DNA of 64,000 bases, from assembly GCF_010731635.1 (NCBI RefSeq), contig NZ_AP022583.1, positions 3,782,001 through 3,846,000 of the forward strand, read 5' to 3'. Each line of letters opens with the position of its first letter. The first letter of the stretch is position 1. A program made the position numbers and the translations under genes. Origin of the DNA: Mycobacterium noviomagense (lineage in GTDB: Bacteria; Actinomycetota; Actinomycetes; Mycobacteriales; Mycobacteriaceae). Below the pieces are notes generated by a model. It searched no databases. It saw only the letters and a program-made list of their open reading frames with translations, and was not told the DNA's origin. Shown here in pieces: positions 24,926-38,333 of the stretch.

Positions 24926-27616
24926 GTGCGGACACACGAGATCAGGAAACGGTTCCTTGATCATTTCGTGAAAGCGGGTCACACCGAGGTGCCGAGTGCC
25001 TCGGTGATCCTCGACGACCCCAACTTGCTGTTCGTCAACGCCGGCATGGTGCAGTTCGTGCCGTACTTCCTGGGCCAGCGCACACCGCCCTACCCGACGG
25101 CCGCCAGCATCCAAAAATGCATCCGCACACCCGATATCGACGAGGTGGGCATCACCACTCGGCACAACACGTTTTTCCAGATGGCCGGCAACTTCTCGTT
25201 CGGCGACTATTTCAAGCGCGGCGCGATCGAGCTGGCCTGGACGCTGTTGACCAACAGCGTCGAAGACGGCGGATACGGATTAGATCCCGAAAGAATTTGG
25301 GCGACAGTCTATCTCGACGATGATGAGGCCGCGCAGCTGTGGCAGCAAGTCGCAGGGCTGCCGGCTGAGCGTATCCAGCGCCGCGGCATGGGCGACAACT
25401 TCTGGTCGATGGGCATCCCGGGTCCCTGTGGGCCATCGTCGGAGATCTACTACGACCGTGGGCCGGACTTCGGACCCGAAGGCGGTCCGGTCGTCAGCGA
25501 AGACCGCTACATCGAGTTGTGGAACCTCGTGTTCATGGAAAGCGAGCGCGGGGAGGGCACCAAGGACGAGTTCGAGATCACCGGGTCGTTGCCGCGCAAG
25601 AACATCGACACCGGCATGGGCGTGGAGCGGGTGGCGTGTGTGCTCCAAGACGTGCACAACGTCTACGAGACCGACCTGCTGCGGCCTGTCATCGACACGG
25701 TGGCCGAGCTGGCGCCCCGTGGGTATGACGTCGGCAACCACGACGATGACGTGCGCTACCGCATCATCGCCGACCACAGCCGCACCGCGGCGATCCTGAT
25801 CGGCGACGGGGTCAGCCCCGGCAACGACGGGCGCGGTTATGTGCTGCGCCGGCTGCTGCGCCGGGTGATCCGCTCGGCCAAACTGCTCGACATCGACACC
25901 CCGATCGTCGGCGAGCTGATGGCCACCGTGCGCGACGCGATGGGCCCGTCGTACCCGGAACTGGTCAGCGACTTCGACCGCATCCAGCGCATCGCGGTCG
26001 CCGAGGAGACGGCGTTCAACCGCACGCTGGCGTCGGGCTCGAAGCTGTTCGAAGAGGTGGCCAGCGCCACCAAAGCATCCGGTTCCACCGTGTTGTCCGG
26101 TTCGGACGCCTTCACCCTGCACGACACCTACGGCTTCCCGATCGAACTCACCCTCGAGATGGCGTCGGAGGCCGGCCTGCAGGTCGACGAGCACGGCTTC
26201 CGCGAGCTGATGGCCGAACAGCGCCGCCGCGCCAAGGCCGACGCCGCGGCGCGCAAACACGCGCACGCCGACCTTTCCGCCTACCGCGAGCTCATCGACG
26301 CCGGCCCAACCGAGTTCACCGGATTCGACGAATTAGCTTCCGAAGCAACGATCTTGGGGATCTTCGTCGACGGCAGGCGAGTACCGGTGGTGTCGCACAG
26401 CGTCAACGGCGCGCACCGCGTCGAACTGATCTTGGACCGCACCCCGCTGTATGCCGAGTCCGGCGGGCAGCTCGCCGACGCCGGCAGCATCACCGGCACC
26501 GGTAGCAGCGAAAGCGCCAAAGCCGCCGTCACCGATGTGCAAAAGATCGCCAAGACCCTATGGGTGCACCGGGTCAACGTCGAGTCGGGCGAGTTTGTCG
26601 AAGGCGACACCGTCGTCGCGGCGGTTGACCCCGAGTGGCGCAAAGGCGCCACCCAGGGTCACTCCGGCACCCACATGGTGCACGCCGCGCTACGTCAAGT
26701 GTTGGGGCCCAATGCCGTTCAGGCCGGATCGCTGAACCGCCCGGGATATCTGCGCTTCGACTTCAACTGGCAGGGCCCGTTGAGCGGCGAGCAGCTGGGT
26801 CAAGTCGAAGAGGTCACCAATCAGGCGGTGCAGGCCGACTTCGAGGTGCACACGTTCACCGAGCAGCTCGACAAAGCCAAGGCCATGGGCGCGCTGGCGC
26901 TCTTCGGGGAGAGCTATCCCGAAATCGTGCGGGTGGTCGAAATCGGCGGGCCGTTCTCGCTGGAGCTCTGCGGGGGCACGCATGTGCACAACTCGGCGCA
27001 GATCGGCCCGGTGACGGTTCTCGGTGAGTCGTCGGTCGGTTCGGGCGTGCGCCGGGTGGAGGCCTATGTCGGCCTGGACTCCTTCCGCCATCTGGCCAAG
27101 GAGCGCGCGCTGATGGCCGGGTTGGCGGCGACGCTGAAGGTGCCCTCCGAAGAGGTGCCGGCCCGGGTGGCCAATCTGGTGGAGCGGCTCAAGGCCGCCG
27201 AGAAGGAGCTCGAGCGGATGCGGCTGGCCAACGCACGAGCCGCCGCGGCCAATGCCGCCGCCGGAGCCGAGCGCATCGGTAACGTGCGTGTGGTGGCGCA
27301 GCGCATGTCGAGCGGGATGACGGCTGCCGACCTGCGCTCGCTGGCCGCGGACATCCGCGGCAAACTTGGCAGCGATCCCGCGGTGGTCGCGCTGATCGCC
27401 GCCGGTGACGGCGGCACCGTGCCGTATGCCGCAGCGACTAATTCCGCGGCCCAGGACCTGGGCATTCGGGCCAACGATCTGGTCAAGGCGCTCTCGGCGC
27501 CGGTCGACGGCCGCGGGGGCGGCAAGCCCGACCTGGCGCAGGGCTCAGGAAAGAATCCGTCCGGCATCGATGCTGCACTCGACGCGGTCCGTGCAGAGAT
27601 AGCGCGGGTCGGCTGA
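24926..27616 (+). CDS. alaS: Alanyl-tRNA synthetase
   Basis: An 896-residue class II synthetase that charges tRNA-Ala and edits mischarged Ser and Gly. The aminoacylation domain begins [15 protein letters not shown], with [20 protein letters not shown] and [17 protein letters not shown]. The editing domain carries the zinc-binding pair HSGTH (near 579) and CGGTH (near 680), and the C-Ala domain ends with [14 protein letters not shown]. The GTG at 24926 follows AAGGAAGCGG. It is the first gene of a tightly packed run alaS-ruvX-mltG-aroE-prepilin peptidase, in which each gene abuts or overlaps the next. Confidence 0.98.
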   Translation: MRTHEIRKRFLDHFVKAGHTEVPSASVILDDPNLLFVNAGMVQFVPYFLGQRTPPYPTAASIQKCIRTPDIDEVGITTRHNTFFQMAGNFSFGDYFKRGAIELAWTLLTNSVEDGGYGLDPERIWATVYLDDDEAAQLWQQVAGLPAERIQRRGMGDNFWSMGIPGPCGPSSEIYYDRGPDFGPEGGPVVSEDRYIELWNLVFMESERGEGTKDEFEITGSLPRKNIDTGMGVERVACVLQDVHNVYETDLLRPVIDTVAELAPRGYDVGNHDDDVRYRIIADHSRTAAILIGDGVSPGNDGRGYVLRRLLRRVIRSAKLLDIDTPIVGELMATVRDAMGPSYPELVSDFDRIQRIAVAEETAFNRTLASGSKLFEEVASATKASGSTVLSGSDAFTLHDTYGFPIELTLEMASEAGLQVDEHGFRELMAEQRRRAKADAAARKHAHADLSAYRELIDAGPTEFTGFDELASEATILGIFVDGRRVPVVSHSVNGAHRVELILDRTPLYAESGGQLADAGSITGTGSSESAKAAVTDVQKIAKTLWVHRVNVESGEFVEGDTVVAAVDPEWRKGATQGHSGTHMVHAALRQVLGPNAVQAGSLNRPGYLRFDFNWQGPLSGEQLGQVEEVTNQAVQADFEVHTFTEQLDKAKAMGALALFGESYPEIVRVVEIGGPFSLELCGGTHVHNSAQIGPVTVLGESSVGSGVRRVEAYVGLDSFRHLAKERALMAGLAATLKVPSEEVPARVANLVERLKAAEKELERMRLANARAAAANAAAGAERIGNVRVVAQRMSSGMTAADLRSLAADIRGKLGSDPAVVALIAAGDGGTVPYAAATNSAAQDLGIRANDLVKALSAPVDGRGGGKPDLAQGSGKNPSGIDAALDAVRAEIARVG

Positions 27617-28117
27617 GTGACGTCGCTAGAGCACCGGCTGCCCGATCGGCCCGGCGGGGACGACCCCGGCCGGGGGCGGCGGCTGGGCATCGACGTCGGC
27701 AGTGTGCGCATCGGCGTCGCCAGCAGCGACCCGGACGGCATCCTGGCCACCCCGGTGGAAACGGTGCGCCGCGAGCGTTCGGGCGCGCATCTTCGTCGGC
27801 TCGCTGAGCTCGCCGACGAGCTAGGGGCGGTCGAGGTGATTGTCGGGCTGCCGCGCACGCTGGCCGACCGGACCGGTCCGTCGGCCCGCGACGCGATCGA
27901 CGTGGCCGACGCGCTGGCCCGCCGGATCGCGCCGATCCCGGTGCGGCTGGCCGACGAGCGGCTGACCACGGTGAGCGCGCAGCGGTCGCTGCGTGCGGCA
28001 GGGGTCAGCGCGAAAAGCCGACGCGCTGTCGTCGACCAGGTCGCGGCCGTGGCGATCCTGCAGGGCTGGCTCGACCAGCGCCGCGCAACGCTTCGCGGGG
28101 AGGCCGACGGTGCCTGA
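27617..28117 (+). CDS. ruvX: Holliday junction resolvase-like/pre-16S rRNA nuclease YqgF (RuvX)
   Basis: A 166-residue RNase H-fold protein. It carries the YqgF signature [18 protein letters not shown] (first catalytic Asp), [10 protein letters not shown], and the last motif [18 protein letters not shown], with the acidic residues intact. E. coli YqgF processes the 16S rRNA 5' end, and the M. tuberculosis protein has been reported as a Holliday junction resolvase. The GTG at 27617 directly follows the alaS stop, and the 3' end overlaps mltG by eight bases. Confidence 0.93.
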   Translation: MTSLEHRLPDRPGGDDPGRGRRLGIDVGSVRIGVASSDPDGILATPVETVRRERSGAHLRRLAELADELGAVEVIVGLPRTLADRTGPSARDAIDVADALARRIAPIPVRLADERLTTVSAQRSLRAAGVSAKSRRAVVDQVAAVAILQGWLDQRRATLRGEADGA

Positions 28118-29417
28118 CAGCGACGGCGGCGGCCGCGACCGCACCAAACCCCGTGGCGATCGCCAGCGCGGCGAAGCCGGGCGCAGCGGGTCGCCACCAG
28201 CATCTGACGCTGTGGGTCCGGCCCGGCATCGCAAGAGCCGCTCCGAGCGGCTGCGCGACCGGCGCATCCGTCGCCGCCGGCGCATCGTCGGCGGGTTGGC
28301 GGTCAGCCTGCTCGTCGTTGTTGTCGTGGCCGCTGTGTTCGTGGGCTCCAAGCTCTGGCACACGATGTTCGGATCTGACAACGACTACACCGGCAGCGGC
28401 AAGCGGGACGTCGTGATCCAGATCCACCCCGGCGACTCGACCACCGCGGTCGGCGAGACGTTGTTCAACCACGGCGTGGTGCGGACCGTGCGGGCATTCG
28501 TCGACGCCGCGCACGGCAACGCCGCGATCTCGGCGATCCAGCCGGGGTACTACCGGATGCGCACCGAAATCCCGGCGAAGTCCGCGGTACAGCGGCTCGC
28601 TGACCCGCACAACCGGGTGGGCAAGCTGGTCATCCCCGAAGGACGTCAGCTCGACGACACCACCGACATGAAGACCAACGCGGTCACCCCGGGGATCCTC
28701 ACCTTGATCTCCCGCGCTACCTGCGTGGATCTCGACGGCAACGAGCACTGTGTTCCGGTGAACGACCTGCGCAACGCGGCGGGACAGGTCCGCCCGCCGA
28801 CGGCGTTGTCGGTGCCGCAGTGGGCGACCGAGCCGGTTACCGCGATGGGCGACGATCACCGCCGCATCGAGGGCCTGATCGCGCCGGGGACGTTCAACGT
28901 CAACCCGTCGGATTCCGCCGAAACGATTTTGGCGACGCTGATCAACGCCAGCTCCGACATGTACGTGCGCTCGGATCTGCTGGACACGGCGAATTCGCTG
29001 AGCCTGTCACCCTACGACGTGCTGGTGGTGGCGTCGCTGGTGCAGGAGGAAGCCAAGCCGCATGACTTCCCCAAGGTCGCCCAGGTGATCTACAACCGCT
29101 TGCGCGAGCATCGCACGCTGGAGTTCGACTCGACGGTGAACTATCCGCTGGACCGCCGCGAGGTGGCCACCAGCGACGCCGACCGCGCGCAGCCCACCCC
29201 GTGGAACACGTACGTGTCGGAAGGGGTGCCGGCGACGCCGATCTGTTCTCCGGGCGTGGATGCGCTGCACGCGGCCGAGCATCCCGAGCCGGGGGACTGG
29301 CTGTATTTCGTGACCATCGACTCGCAGGGCACGACCCTGTTCACCCGCGACTACCAGCAGCATCTGGCGAACATCGAGCTGGCCAAGCACAACGGTGTCC
29401 TCGACTCCGCGCGATGA
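28110..29417 (+). CDS. mltG: Endolytic murein transglycosylase MltG (YceG)
   Basis: A protein of about 435 residues that cleaves nascent glycan strands at the membrane and sets their length. A basic, Ser/Arg-rich cytoplasmic N-terminus of about 70 residues precedes a single membrane helix ([21 protein letters not shown]). A LysM-like region follows, then the YceG domain with the catalytic Glu in [25 protein letters not shown] at about residue 313, plus [16 protein letters not shown] and [16 protein letters not shown]. The GTG at 28110 overlaps the ruvX stop. The 3' end overlaps the aroE frame by 23 bases. Confidence 0.93.
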   Translation: MPDSDGGGRDRTKPRGDRQRGEAGRSGSPPASDAVGPARHRKSRSERLRDRRIRRRRRIVGGLAVSLLVVVVVAAVFVGSKLWHTMFGSDNDYTGSGKRDVVIQIHPGDSTTAVGETLFNHGVVRTVRAFVDAAHGNAAISAIQPGYYRMRTEIPAKSAVQRLADPHNRVGKLVIPEGRQLDDTTDMKTNAVTPGILTLISRATCVDLDGNEHCVPVNDLRNAAGQVRPPTALSVPQWATEPVTAMGDDHRRIEGLIAPGTFNVNPSDSAETILATLINASSDMYVRSDLLDTANSLSLSPYDVLVVASLVQEEAKPHDFPKVAQVIYNRLREHRTLEFDSTVNYPLDRREVATSDADRAQPTPWNTYVSEGVPATPICSPGVDALHAAEHPEPGDWLYFVTIDSQGTTLFTRDYQQHLANIELAKHNGVLDSAR

Positions 29418-30255
29418 GCGTAGCCGCGCGCAGCGCGGCGGCGAAGAGCGCAATCAGGCTTGGCGCGGTAGGAAGGCGGCGATTCTCGGTTCTCCTGTCG
29501 CCCATTCCCGCTCCCCGCAGCTGCACCTGGCCGCTTACCGCGCGCTGGGGCTGGGGGACTGGACCTACGAGCGCATCGAATGCGGCGCCGACGAGCTGGC
29601 CGGTGTGGTCAGCGCCTGCGGACCCGAGTGGGTGGGGTTCTCGGTGACGATGCCGGGAAAGTTCGCCGCGCTGGCATTCGCCGACGAGCACACCGACCGC
29701 GCCGGTCTGGTCGGTTCGGCCAACACCTTGGTGCGCACACCACGCGGCTGGCGCGCCGACAACACCGATATCGACGGTGTGGCCGGGGCGCTGGGCGCGG
29801 TGAGCGGCCACGTCATGGTGCTCGGCTCCGGCGGCACCGCGCCCGCCGCTGTGGTCGCGTTGGCGCAGCTGGGCGCCGACCGGCTGACGGTTGTCGCGCG
29901 TAATCCGGACAAGGCCGCCCGGCTGGTCGCGCTGGGCGTCGGGCTCGGCGTCCGGAGCCGCTTCTGTGGACTGGACAGCGACGCGCTGGCCGACAAAGCG
30001 GTGGCCGCTGAAGTCCTGGTCAGCACTATCCCCGCCGACGTGGCCGCCCGTTACGCCGAGACGCTGGCCGGTGTGCCGGTGCTGCTGGACGCGGTCTACG
30101 ACCCCTGGCCGACCCCGCTGGCCACCGCAGTGGCCGCCGCCGGTGGCCGGGTGATCAGCGGCCTGCAAATGCTGCTGCACCAGGCGTTCGCGCAAGTCGA
30201 ACAATTCACAGGGCTGCCCGCGCCGCGGGAAGCCATGGCGGCTGCTTTGCAATAA
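29395..30255 (+). CDS. aroE: Shikimate dehydrogenase
   Basis: Reduces 3-dehydroshikimate to shikimate with NADPH. The 286-residue frame has GSPVAHSRSPQLHLAAY (substrate site Ser residues), SVTMPGKF with the catalytic Lys, ANTLVR, the ADNTDIDG Asp, the nucleotide motif GSGGTA, and GLQMLLHQAFAQVEQFTG at the end. The only in-frame start is GTG at 29395 inside mltG. It gives about 30 residues before the conserved domain, including a charged low-complexity stretch, [16 protein letters not shown]. tuberculosis AroE begins only about ten residues before this domain, so the 5' part looks inserted. Confidence 0.92.
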   Translation: MSSTPRDERSRAQRGGEERNQAWRGRKAAILGSPVAHSRSPQLHLAAYRALGLGDWTYERIECGADELAGVVSACGPEWVGFSVTMPGKFAALAFADEHTDRAGLVGSANTLVRTPRGWRADNTDIDGVAGALGAVSGHVMVLGSGGTAPAAVVALAQLGADRLTVVARNPDKAARLVALGVGLGVRSRFCGLDSDALADKAVAAEVLVSTIPADVAARYAETLAGVPVLLDAVYDPWPTPLATAVAAAGGRVISGLQMLLHQAFAQVEQFTGLPAPREAMAAALQ

Positions 30256-30256
30256 C

Positions 30257-30694
30257 GTGCCGCGCATGCGGATCGCGCTCGCCGGGGTGATGCTGGCGTG
30301 GCTGTTAGTGCTCAGCGGTTATGACATCCGGCAGCGCAGACTGCCTAACGTGCTGACGCTGCCCGGCGCGGGGATCATCCTGATTGCTGCGGTCGTTGCC
30401 GGGTTCGGCATGGCGGCGGTGGCCGGCGCCGTAGCGCTGACGACGGTGTATCTGCTGATGCATCTGGCAGCGCCGACGGCGATGGGCGCCGGCGACGTCA
30501 AGCTGGCGATCGGCCTGGGCGCGCTGACCGGATGCTTCGGTGTCGACGTGTGGTTCCTGGCGGCATTCGGCGCGCCGCTGCTCACCGCCGCGTGCGGCAT
30601 CGTCGTGAAAGCGGCTACGGGCGCCTCCGCCGTGCCGCATGGCCCGTCAATGTGCGCGGCCAGCGCAGGCGCCGTCGCGCTGGCTCTGATGTGA
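30257..30694 (+). CDS. Prepilin peptidase (A24 family, short form; Rv2551c-like)
   Basis: A 145-residue membrane aspartic protease of the type IV prepilin peptidase family, with about four to five hydrophobic segments. The first catalytic Asp lies in GYDIRQRRLPNVLTLPG and the second in MGAGDVKLAIGLGAL. The N-terminal methyltransferase domain of full-length PilD is absent, as in Tad/Flp-type peptidases, so it may process Flp pilins encoded elsewhere. The start GTG at 30257 follows aroE by one base. It is the last clear gene of the alaS run. Confidence 0.85.
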   Translation: MPRMRIALAGVMLAWLLVLSGYDIRQRRLPNVLTLPGAGIILIAAVVAGFGMAAVAGAVALTTVYLLMHLAAPTAMGAGDVKLAIGLGALTGCFGVDVWFLAAFGAPLLTAACGIVVKAATGASAVPHGPSMCAASAGAVALALM

Positions 30695-30728
30695 CGCAGC
30701 AAAGCTGCGCCTATCGTGAACGGGGTAG

Positions 30729-31554
30729 GTGATGGAAACCAGTCGCGTCGCGCTGATCACGGGAGCTACGTCTGGGCTTGGCCGTGCTGTGACCGTAGCG
30801 CTCGCTGCGCGCGGCATGCATGTGCTGGTGCACGGCCGCGATCGCGAGCGCGCAGAAGATGTCGCCGACGAGGTGCGAGCATCCGGTGGCAGCGCCCAGG
30901 CCTATCTCGCCGATCTCGGTTCCCTGCAGGAAACCCGCGACCTGGCAGACCGGGTCAGCTCCGAGCACCCGGCGATCCATCTGCTGATCAACAACGCGGG
31001 ACTAGGTCCGGGCCGACCCCCGTATCGCAAGCGGGAGCTGAGCATCGACGGCCACGAGCTGCGGTGGGCGGTCAATTACCTCGCCGCCGCACTGTTGACT
31101 CGACGACTCCTTCCCACGCTGAAAAACCGGTGCACCGGCGCGGATCGTCAACGTCGCATCCGCCGCGCAAGCACCGGTCGACTTCGCAGACCTGCGGATG
31201 GACCACCACTACACCGGCGTGCAGGCCTACAACCGCAGCAAGTTCGCCATGGTCGTGTTCACGTTCGGCCTGGCGGCAGAACTGGCCGACACCGGCATCA
31301 CCGTCAACTGCTTGCACCCCGCGACATTGATGAATACGCGCATGGTTCGCGGAGCTTGGATTCCCCCACTGTCCTCGGTATCGAGCGGTGTCCGAGCGGT
31401 GATGAACCTGGCTGTGGAGCCAACCGGTGCCGCGGTGACGGGGCGGTACTTCGACGCCTGCCGCGAGGCCAAGGCTCATCGCGCGGCATACGATCCCACG
31501 ATCCGGTCGACCCTGCATGCCGTGACGACCGAAATCCTCCAACCATTCCTTTGA
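30729..31554 (+). pseudogene. Short-chain dehydrogenase, frameshifted
   Basis: The first frame reads a normal SDR N-terminus (VALITGATSGLGRAVTVALAARG, LINNAG, VNYLAAALLTRRLLPTLK) and then breaks. In the next frame the protein resumes exactly where expected, with TGAPARIVNVASAAQAPVDF, YTGVQAYNRSKFAMVVFT (Tyr and Lys of the active site) and VNCLHPATLMNT, ending at 31554. The shift is a single extra A in the five-A run 31132-31136. The start is GTG 30729 or ATG 30732. Either this is a young pseudogene or a homopolymer sequencing error. It sits between the alaS run and the shikimate genes, where I recall no SDR in M. tuberculosis. Confidence 0.82.
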
Positions 31555-31634
31555 GCTGATGCAGCTGACCGCCTTTCCGGGCGGAGCGTAAGGCTTGGCC
31601 CGCCGCCCACGCCGGTCATGGGAAGATGGGACAC

Positions 31635-32845
31635 GTGTTGCGATGGACCACTGCCGGTGAATCCCACGGCCGCGCGCTGGTGGCCGTGCTGGAGGGCATG
31701 GTCGCCGGGGTGGCCGTCACCAGCGACGACATCACAACCCAGCTGGCCCGCCGGCGGCTGGGCTACGGCCGTGGCGCGCGGATGAAATTCGAACGCGACC
31801 AAGTGACCATGCTGGCCGGAGTGCGGCACGGCTACACCCTCGGCGGGCCGATCGCGATCGAGATCGCCAACACCGAATGGCCGAAGTGGGAGACCGTGAT
31901 GGCCCCCGACCCCGTCAACCCGTCAGAGCTGGCCGACCTCGCCCGCAACGCGCCGCTGACTCGGCCCCGGCCGGGCCACGCCGACTACGCCGGCATGCTC
32001 AAGTACGGGTTCGACGATGCCCGACCGGTGCTGGAGCGGGCCAGCGCCCGCGAGACCGCCGCCCGGGTGGCGGCGGGAACGGTGGCGCGGCAGTTTCTGC
32101 GCCAGGCGCTGGGTGCCGAGGTGCTCTCCCACGTCATCTCCATCGGCGCCTCGGAGCCCTACGACGGTCCGCCGCCGCAGCCCGAAGACCTGCCCGCGAT
32201 CGACGACAGCCCGGTGCGCGCCTTCGACAAGGCCGCGGAACAGTCGATGATCGCCGAGATCGAAGCCGCGAAGAAGGACGGCGACACGCTCGGCGGCGTG
32301 GTCGAGGCCGTCGCACTGGGCCTGCCGGTGGGTATCGGGTCGTTCACCAGCGGCGAGAACCGGCTCGACAGCCAGCTCGCCGGCGCCGTAATGGGCATCC
32401 AGGCGATCAAAGGCGTGGAGATCGGCGACGGCTTCCAGACCGCGCGCCGCCGCGGCAGCCAAGCCCACGACGAGATGTATCCCGGCCGCGACGGCGTCGT
32501 GCGATCGACCAACCGAGCCGGCGGGCTCGAGGGCGGCATGACCAACGGCCAGCCGCTGCGGGTACGCGCGGCGATGAAGCCGATCTCGACCGTGCCGCGG
32601 GCGTTGGCCACCGTCGACATGACCACGGGCGACGAGGCCGTCGCCATCAACCAGCGGTCGGATGTGTGCGCGGTACCGGCCGCCGGGGTCGTTGTGGAAA
32701 CCATGGTGGCGCTGGTGCTGGCCCGCGCGGTGCTGGAGAAGTTCGGCGGCGACTCGCTGACCGAGACCCGCCGCAACATCGACGCATACCTTCGTTCGGT
32801 CGCCGAGCGTGAGCCGGTCACCGACCGCGCCAGGGCGTCGGGGTA

Positions 32846-32846
<1 letters not shown>
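31635..32846 (+). CDS. aroC: Chorismate synthase
   Basis: Converts EPSP to chorismate with reduced FMN, the last step of the shikimate pathway (named aroF in M. tuberculosis). The protein of about 403 residues starts [20 protein letters not shown] with the first active-site His. It has [37 protein letters not shown] and [34 protein letters not shown], all diagnostic. The GTG at 31635 matches the M. tuberculosis N-terminus; the ATG at 31626 is three codons upstream. The TAA overlaps the aroK ATG by one base (TAATG). It is first in a four-gene shikimate operon. Confidence 0.97.
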
Positions 32847-35023
<2,177 letters not shown>

Positions 35024-35033
<10 letters not shown>

Positions 35034-35698
35034 TCGTCTCCGGACCTAGGGGCGCGCCTGGTCTGCTCGGCATCGGATTGGGTCGGCTCGGCTCGGGTGG
35101 GTTCTTCGCCTTCGGCTGTGGCCACCGACGAGGGCCGCTCTTCGGTCCTGCCCCCAGCGGTCTGCTCTTGGTCATGGCCCTTGGCCGTGGCCATCCCCTC
35201 GGTCGGGGTCTCGTCCTCGTGGACCGCGTCGAACACATCGGTGTCATCCTCACGGTGCTCATGTTTCGGCGGCGGAGGAGCGTGGCGGTCGATGAGCCAG
35301 CGGCCAGCGGCCACCCCGGCCATTGCCGGCAGGAACACCAACAGCGCGGTGAACGCGGCGAACGTCGTCAGCTCGTTGAGCAGCCCCCCGGCATAGAGGC
35401 CCTTGTAGAGAAGCGAGATCACAAACACCACCGCACCGCTGACGATCCCGGCGGTCAGGCCGGCCAGCAGCCACGTCATCGCCAGATCCTGGCGGCGGTC
35501 CGGGTCAGGCTCCGCTGAAGCGTCGGCGCGACCGTCCCGCAGCCCCCAAAGCAGAGCGGCGATCAACAACAAAAGCACCAGCACGATGCTGATCAACCCC
35601 GCCTGCGTGGGAAACGCGTTGATCAGCGCCCCTTGAAGCAAGCGGACGACGACCATCGCAGCGGCGAACACCAGCCCGCGCAGCCTCCAGTTAGTCAT
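35024..35698 (-). CDS. Four-helix membrane protein, B-4DMT transporter-like (Rv2536-like)
   Basis: A 224-residue protein with four hydrophobic helices in the first 140 residues ([75 protein letters not shown]). A long acidic, hydrophilic C-terminal tail of about 80 residues follows, rich in Asp, Glu, Thr and Arg. The half-size four-helix layout suggests a dimer. A transporter role is a family label, not shown. It converges on aroQ and is divergent from pepQ. The start ATG at 35698 gives MTNWRLRG. Confidence 0.82.
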
Positions 35699-35731
35699 GG
35701 GGCCACAGCGTAGCGAGTAGCGTCAGCGGTT

Positions 35732-36826
35732 GTGACACATTCCCAGCGCCGAGGCCATCTAAGGGATCGAATCGTTACCGCCGGGCTGGACGCGATGCTG
35801 GTCAGCGACTTGGTCAACGTGCGATACCTGTCCGGCTTCACCGGCTCGAACGCCGCGCTGCTGGTGTTTGCCGACGACCGGACTCCGGTGCTGGCCACCG
35901 ACGGGCGCTACCGTACCCAGGCCGCGCAGCAGGCGCCCGATCTCGAGATCGCCATTGAGCGGGCCTGCGGACGTCACCTGGTGCGGCGAGCCGCGGCCGC
36001 CGGTGTGCGGCGCCTCGGTTTCGAAAGCCACGTGGTCACGGTCGACGGCTTCGACGTGCTGGCCGCAGAGGCGGGGACGACGGAGTTGGTGCGCGCCTCG
36101 GGCACGGTCGAGGCGCTGCGCGAGGTCAAGGACGCCGGCGAGGTGGCGCTGCTGCGGCTGGCCTGCGAGGCGGCCGACGCGGCGCTGACCGACTTGATCG
36201 AGCGCGGCGGCCTGCGGCCCGGCCGCACCGAGCGCGAGGTGAGCCGCGAACTGGAGAACCTGATGCTCGACCACGGCGCCGAAGGCGTGTCGTTCGAGAC
36301 AATCGTGGCGGCCGGGCCGAATTCGGCCATCCCACACCATCGGCCCACTGACGCGGTGCTGGCCGCCGGCGACTTCGTCAAGATCGACTTCGGTGCGCTC
36401 GTCGCCGGCTACCACTCCGACATGACCCGCACCTTCGTGCTCGGCCGGGCCGCCGACTGGCAGCAGGAGATCTACCAACTGGTTGCCGCCGCACAGCGGG
36501 CCGGCCGCGAGGCGCTGCGGGCGGGGGCGAACCTGCAAGACGTGGATGCCGCGGCGCGCCAGGTGATTATCGACGCGGGCCACGGCGAACGCTTCGGCCA
36601 CGGGCTGGGTCACGGGGTGGGCCTGCAGATCCACGAAGCGCCGGGGATCAACGCGACGGCCGCCGGTACACTACTTGCGGGCTCCGTCGTGACCGTGGAG
36701 CCCGGTGTCTATCTGCCCGACCAGGGTGGTGTCCGTATCGAGGACACCCTCGTCGTGGCTGACGAAACATCCGGACACACACCGGAATTGCTCACCCGGT
36801 TCCCCAAGGAACTGGCCATCGTGTAG
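35732..36826 (+). CDS. pepQ: Xaa-Pro dipeptidase/aminopeptidase (M24 family)
   Basis: A 364-residue creatinase-fold metallopeptidase that cleaves Xaa-Pro bonds in the cytosol. The N-terminal domain begins [21 protein letters not shown]. The catalytic pita-bread domain carries the five metal ligands: two Asp in [19 protein letters not shown] (near 219 and 231), His in [17 protein letters not shown] (near 294), and Glu in [10 protein letters not shown] and GVRIEDT. The GTG at 35732 is the only good start before the conserved region. The efp gene begins 14 bases after its stop, so pepQ, efp and nusB likely form one transcript. Confidence 0.93.
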   Translation: MTHSQRRGHLRDRIVTAGLDAMLVSDLVNVRYLSGFTGSNAALLVFADDRTPVLATDGRYRTQAAQQAPDLEIAIERACGRHLVRRAAAAGVRRLGFESHVVTVDGFDVLAAEAGTTELVRASGTVEALREVKDAGEVALLRLACEAADAALTDLIERGGLRPGRTEREVSRELENLMLDHGAEGVSFETIVAAGPNSAIPHHRPTDAVLAAGDFVKIDFGALVAGYHSDMTRTFVLGRAADWQQEIYQLVAAAQRAGREALRAGANLQDVDAAARQVIIDAGHGERFGHGLGHGVGLQIHEAPGINATAAGTLLAGSVVTVEPGVYLPDQGGVRIEDTLVVADETSGHTPELLTRFPKELAIV

Positions 36827-36840
36827 GAGAGTCACCGACT

Positions 36841-37398
36841 GTGGCAACGACTGCCGACTTCAAAAACGGACTGGTGCTGGTGATCGACGGCCAGCTGTGG
36901 CAGATCGTCGAATTCCAGCACGTCAAACCCGGCAAGGGCCCGGCGTTCGTGCGGACCAAGTTGAAGAACGTGGTCTCCGGCAAGGTCGTCGACAAGACCT
37001 ACAACGCGGGCGTGAAGGTGGAGACCGCCACCGTCGACCGGCGCGACACCACCTACCTGTACCGCGACGGCTCGGACTTCGTGTTCATGGACAGCGAGGA
37101 CTACGAGCAGCACCACATCCCGGAGTCGCTGGTCGGCGACGTCGCCCGGTTCCTGCTGGAAGGCATGCCGGTGCAGGTGGCGTTCCACAACGGCACACCG
37201 CTGTACATCGAGCTGCCGGTCACCGTGGAACTCGAAGTCACCCACACCGAGCCGGGCCTGCAGGGCGACCGCTCCAGTGCTGGCACCAAGCCGGCCACGC
37301 TGGAGACCGGCGCACAAATCCAGGTGCCGTTGTTCATCAACACCGGCGACAAGCTGAAGGTGGATTCCCGCGACGGCAGCTACCTGGGCCGTGCCTGA
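36841..37398 (+). CDS. efp: Elongation factor P
   Basis: A 185-residue translation factor that rescues ribosomes stalled at polyproline. It has a KOW-like N-terminal domain with the loop [15 protein letters not shown], where Lys32 is the residue modified in some bacteria, followed by two OB domains ([17 protein letters not shown] and the C-terminal [29 protein letters not shown]). The GTG at 36841 follows AGGAGAG at 36826. The Pro-rich AroK tail encoded nearby is the kind of sequence EF-P helps translate, but that is only a remark. Confidence 0.97.
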   Translation: MATTADFKNGLVLVIDGQLWQIVEFQHVKPGKGPAFVRTKLKNVVSGKVVDKTYNAGVKVETATVDRRDTTYLYRDGSDFVFMDSEDYEQHHIPESLVGDVARFLLEGMPVQVAFHNGTPLYIELPVTVELEVTHTEPGLQGDRSSAGTKPATLETGAQIQVPLFINTGDKLKVDSRDGSYLGRA

Positions 37399-37400
37399 CC

Positions 37401-37901
37401 ATGCCTGGCGGTAAGCCGGCGAGGCCTGTGAAAGGTCGGCACCAAGCCCGCAAGCGTGCCGTCGACTTGCTGTTCGAAGCCGAAGCGCGGGGCCAGACTC
37501 CGGCCGAAATGGCCGACGCGCGCACGGCGCTGGCCGACGCGAATCCCGATGTGGCGCCGCTGCACCCGTACACGGTCGCTGTGGCCCGCGGGGTCACTGA
37601 GCACATCGACCACATCGACGACCTCATCGCCTCGCATCTGCAGGGCTGGACGCTGGACCGGTTGCCCGCCGTGGACCGCGCCATTCTGCGGGTGGCGGTG
37701 TGGGAGCTGCTGCACGCCGACGACGTGCCCGAGCCTGTTGCGGTCGACGAGGCCGTCGAGCTGGCCAAGGAGCTGTCCACCGACGAGTCGCCCGGCTTCG
37801 TCAACGGGGTGCTGGGTCAGATCATGTTGGTGACACCGCAGATCCGCGTGGCCTCGCAAGCGGTTCGGGCGGCGCCGCGCGAGCCGGGGCCCGAGTCATG
37901 A
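37401..37901 (+). CDS. nusB: Transcription antitermination factor NusB
   Basis: A 166-residue all-helical protein that, with NusE (S10), binds boxA of rRNA leaders and supports antitermination. It carries the signature [18 protein letters not shown] at the N-terminus, then [56 protein letters not shown]. The ATG at 37401 lies two bases after the efp stop. The last codons overlap the next gene by ATGA. The C-terminal tail is slightly longer than in M. tuberculosis. Confidence 0.96.
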   Translation: MPGGKPARPVKGRHQARKRAVDLLFEAEARGQTPAEMADARTALADANPDVAPLHPYTVAVARGVTEHIDHIDDLIASHLQGWTLDRLPAVDRAILRVAVWELLHADDVPEPVAVDEAVELAKELSTDESPGFVNGVLGQIMLVTPQIRVASQAVRAAPREPGPES

Positions 37902-38287
37902 CCCGCTTGGAGTTGCGCATCGTCATCGCCGCCGCGCTGGCGGCGACCGTCGTGCTCGGAGCCGTCGCCTGCGCCGCGTACGGGCTGGCCGTCGTTGCGG
38001 CGGCGCTGGCGATCTACGCGCTCGGTGTCGGCGCCTGGCTATATCACTGCATCGAGCGCTACGTCGTCGCCCGGCGCATCAGCACCGTGCGCTCGGCGGC
38101 CAAACCGTTCCAACCGCTGCTTCCGGTGATGGCCGCGATCATGGGCCTGACGCAGGCCGTTGTCAGGTCGCTCACCGATGTCACCGAACTGCCACAGCGG
38201 CGCTGGGACCTGCCGGTTCGAAGGTGGATGGTCATCACCCGCAGCAATCGCCGCATCGACGACCGCGACGACGAACTGCGCGGTTGA
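37898..38287 (+). CDS. Small two-helix membrane protein (Rv2532c-like)
   Basis: A 129-residue protein with two adjacent hydrophobic helices ([21 protein letters not shown] and [20 protein letters not shown]). A basic amphipathic region follows, with [35 protein letters not shown]. It overlaps nusB by ATGA and precedes the decarboxylase gene by 46 bases. The function is unknown. Conserved position next to nusB across mycobacteria is from memory. Confidence 0.85.
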   Translation: MTRLELRIVIAAALAATVVLGAVACAAYGLAVVAAALAIYALGVGAWLYHCIERYVVARRISTVRSAAKPFQPLLPVMAAIMGLTQAVVRSLTDVTELPQRRWDLPVRRWMVITRSNRRIDDRDDELRG

Positions 38288-38333
38288 CGACGAAACGCCC
38301 TCGCGCTGTTCACCGGCGCGACACACTGGCGAC

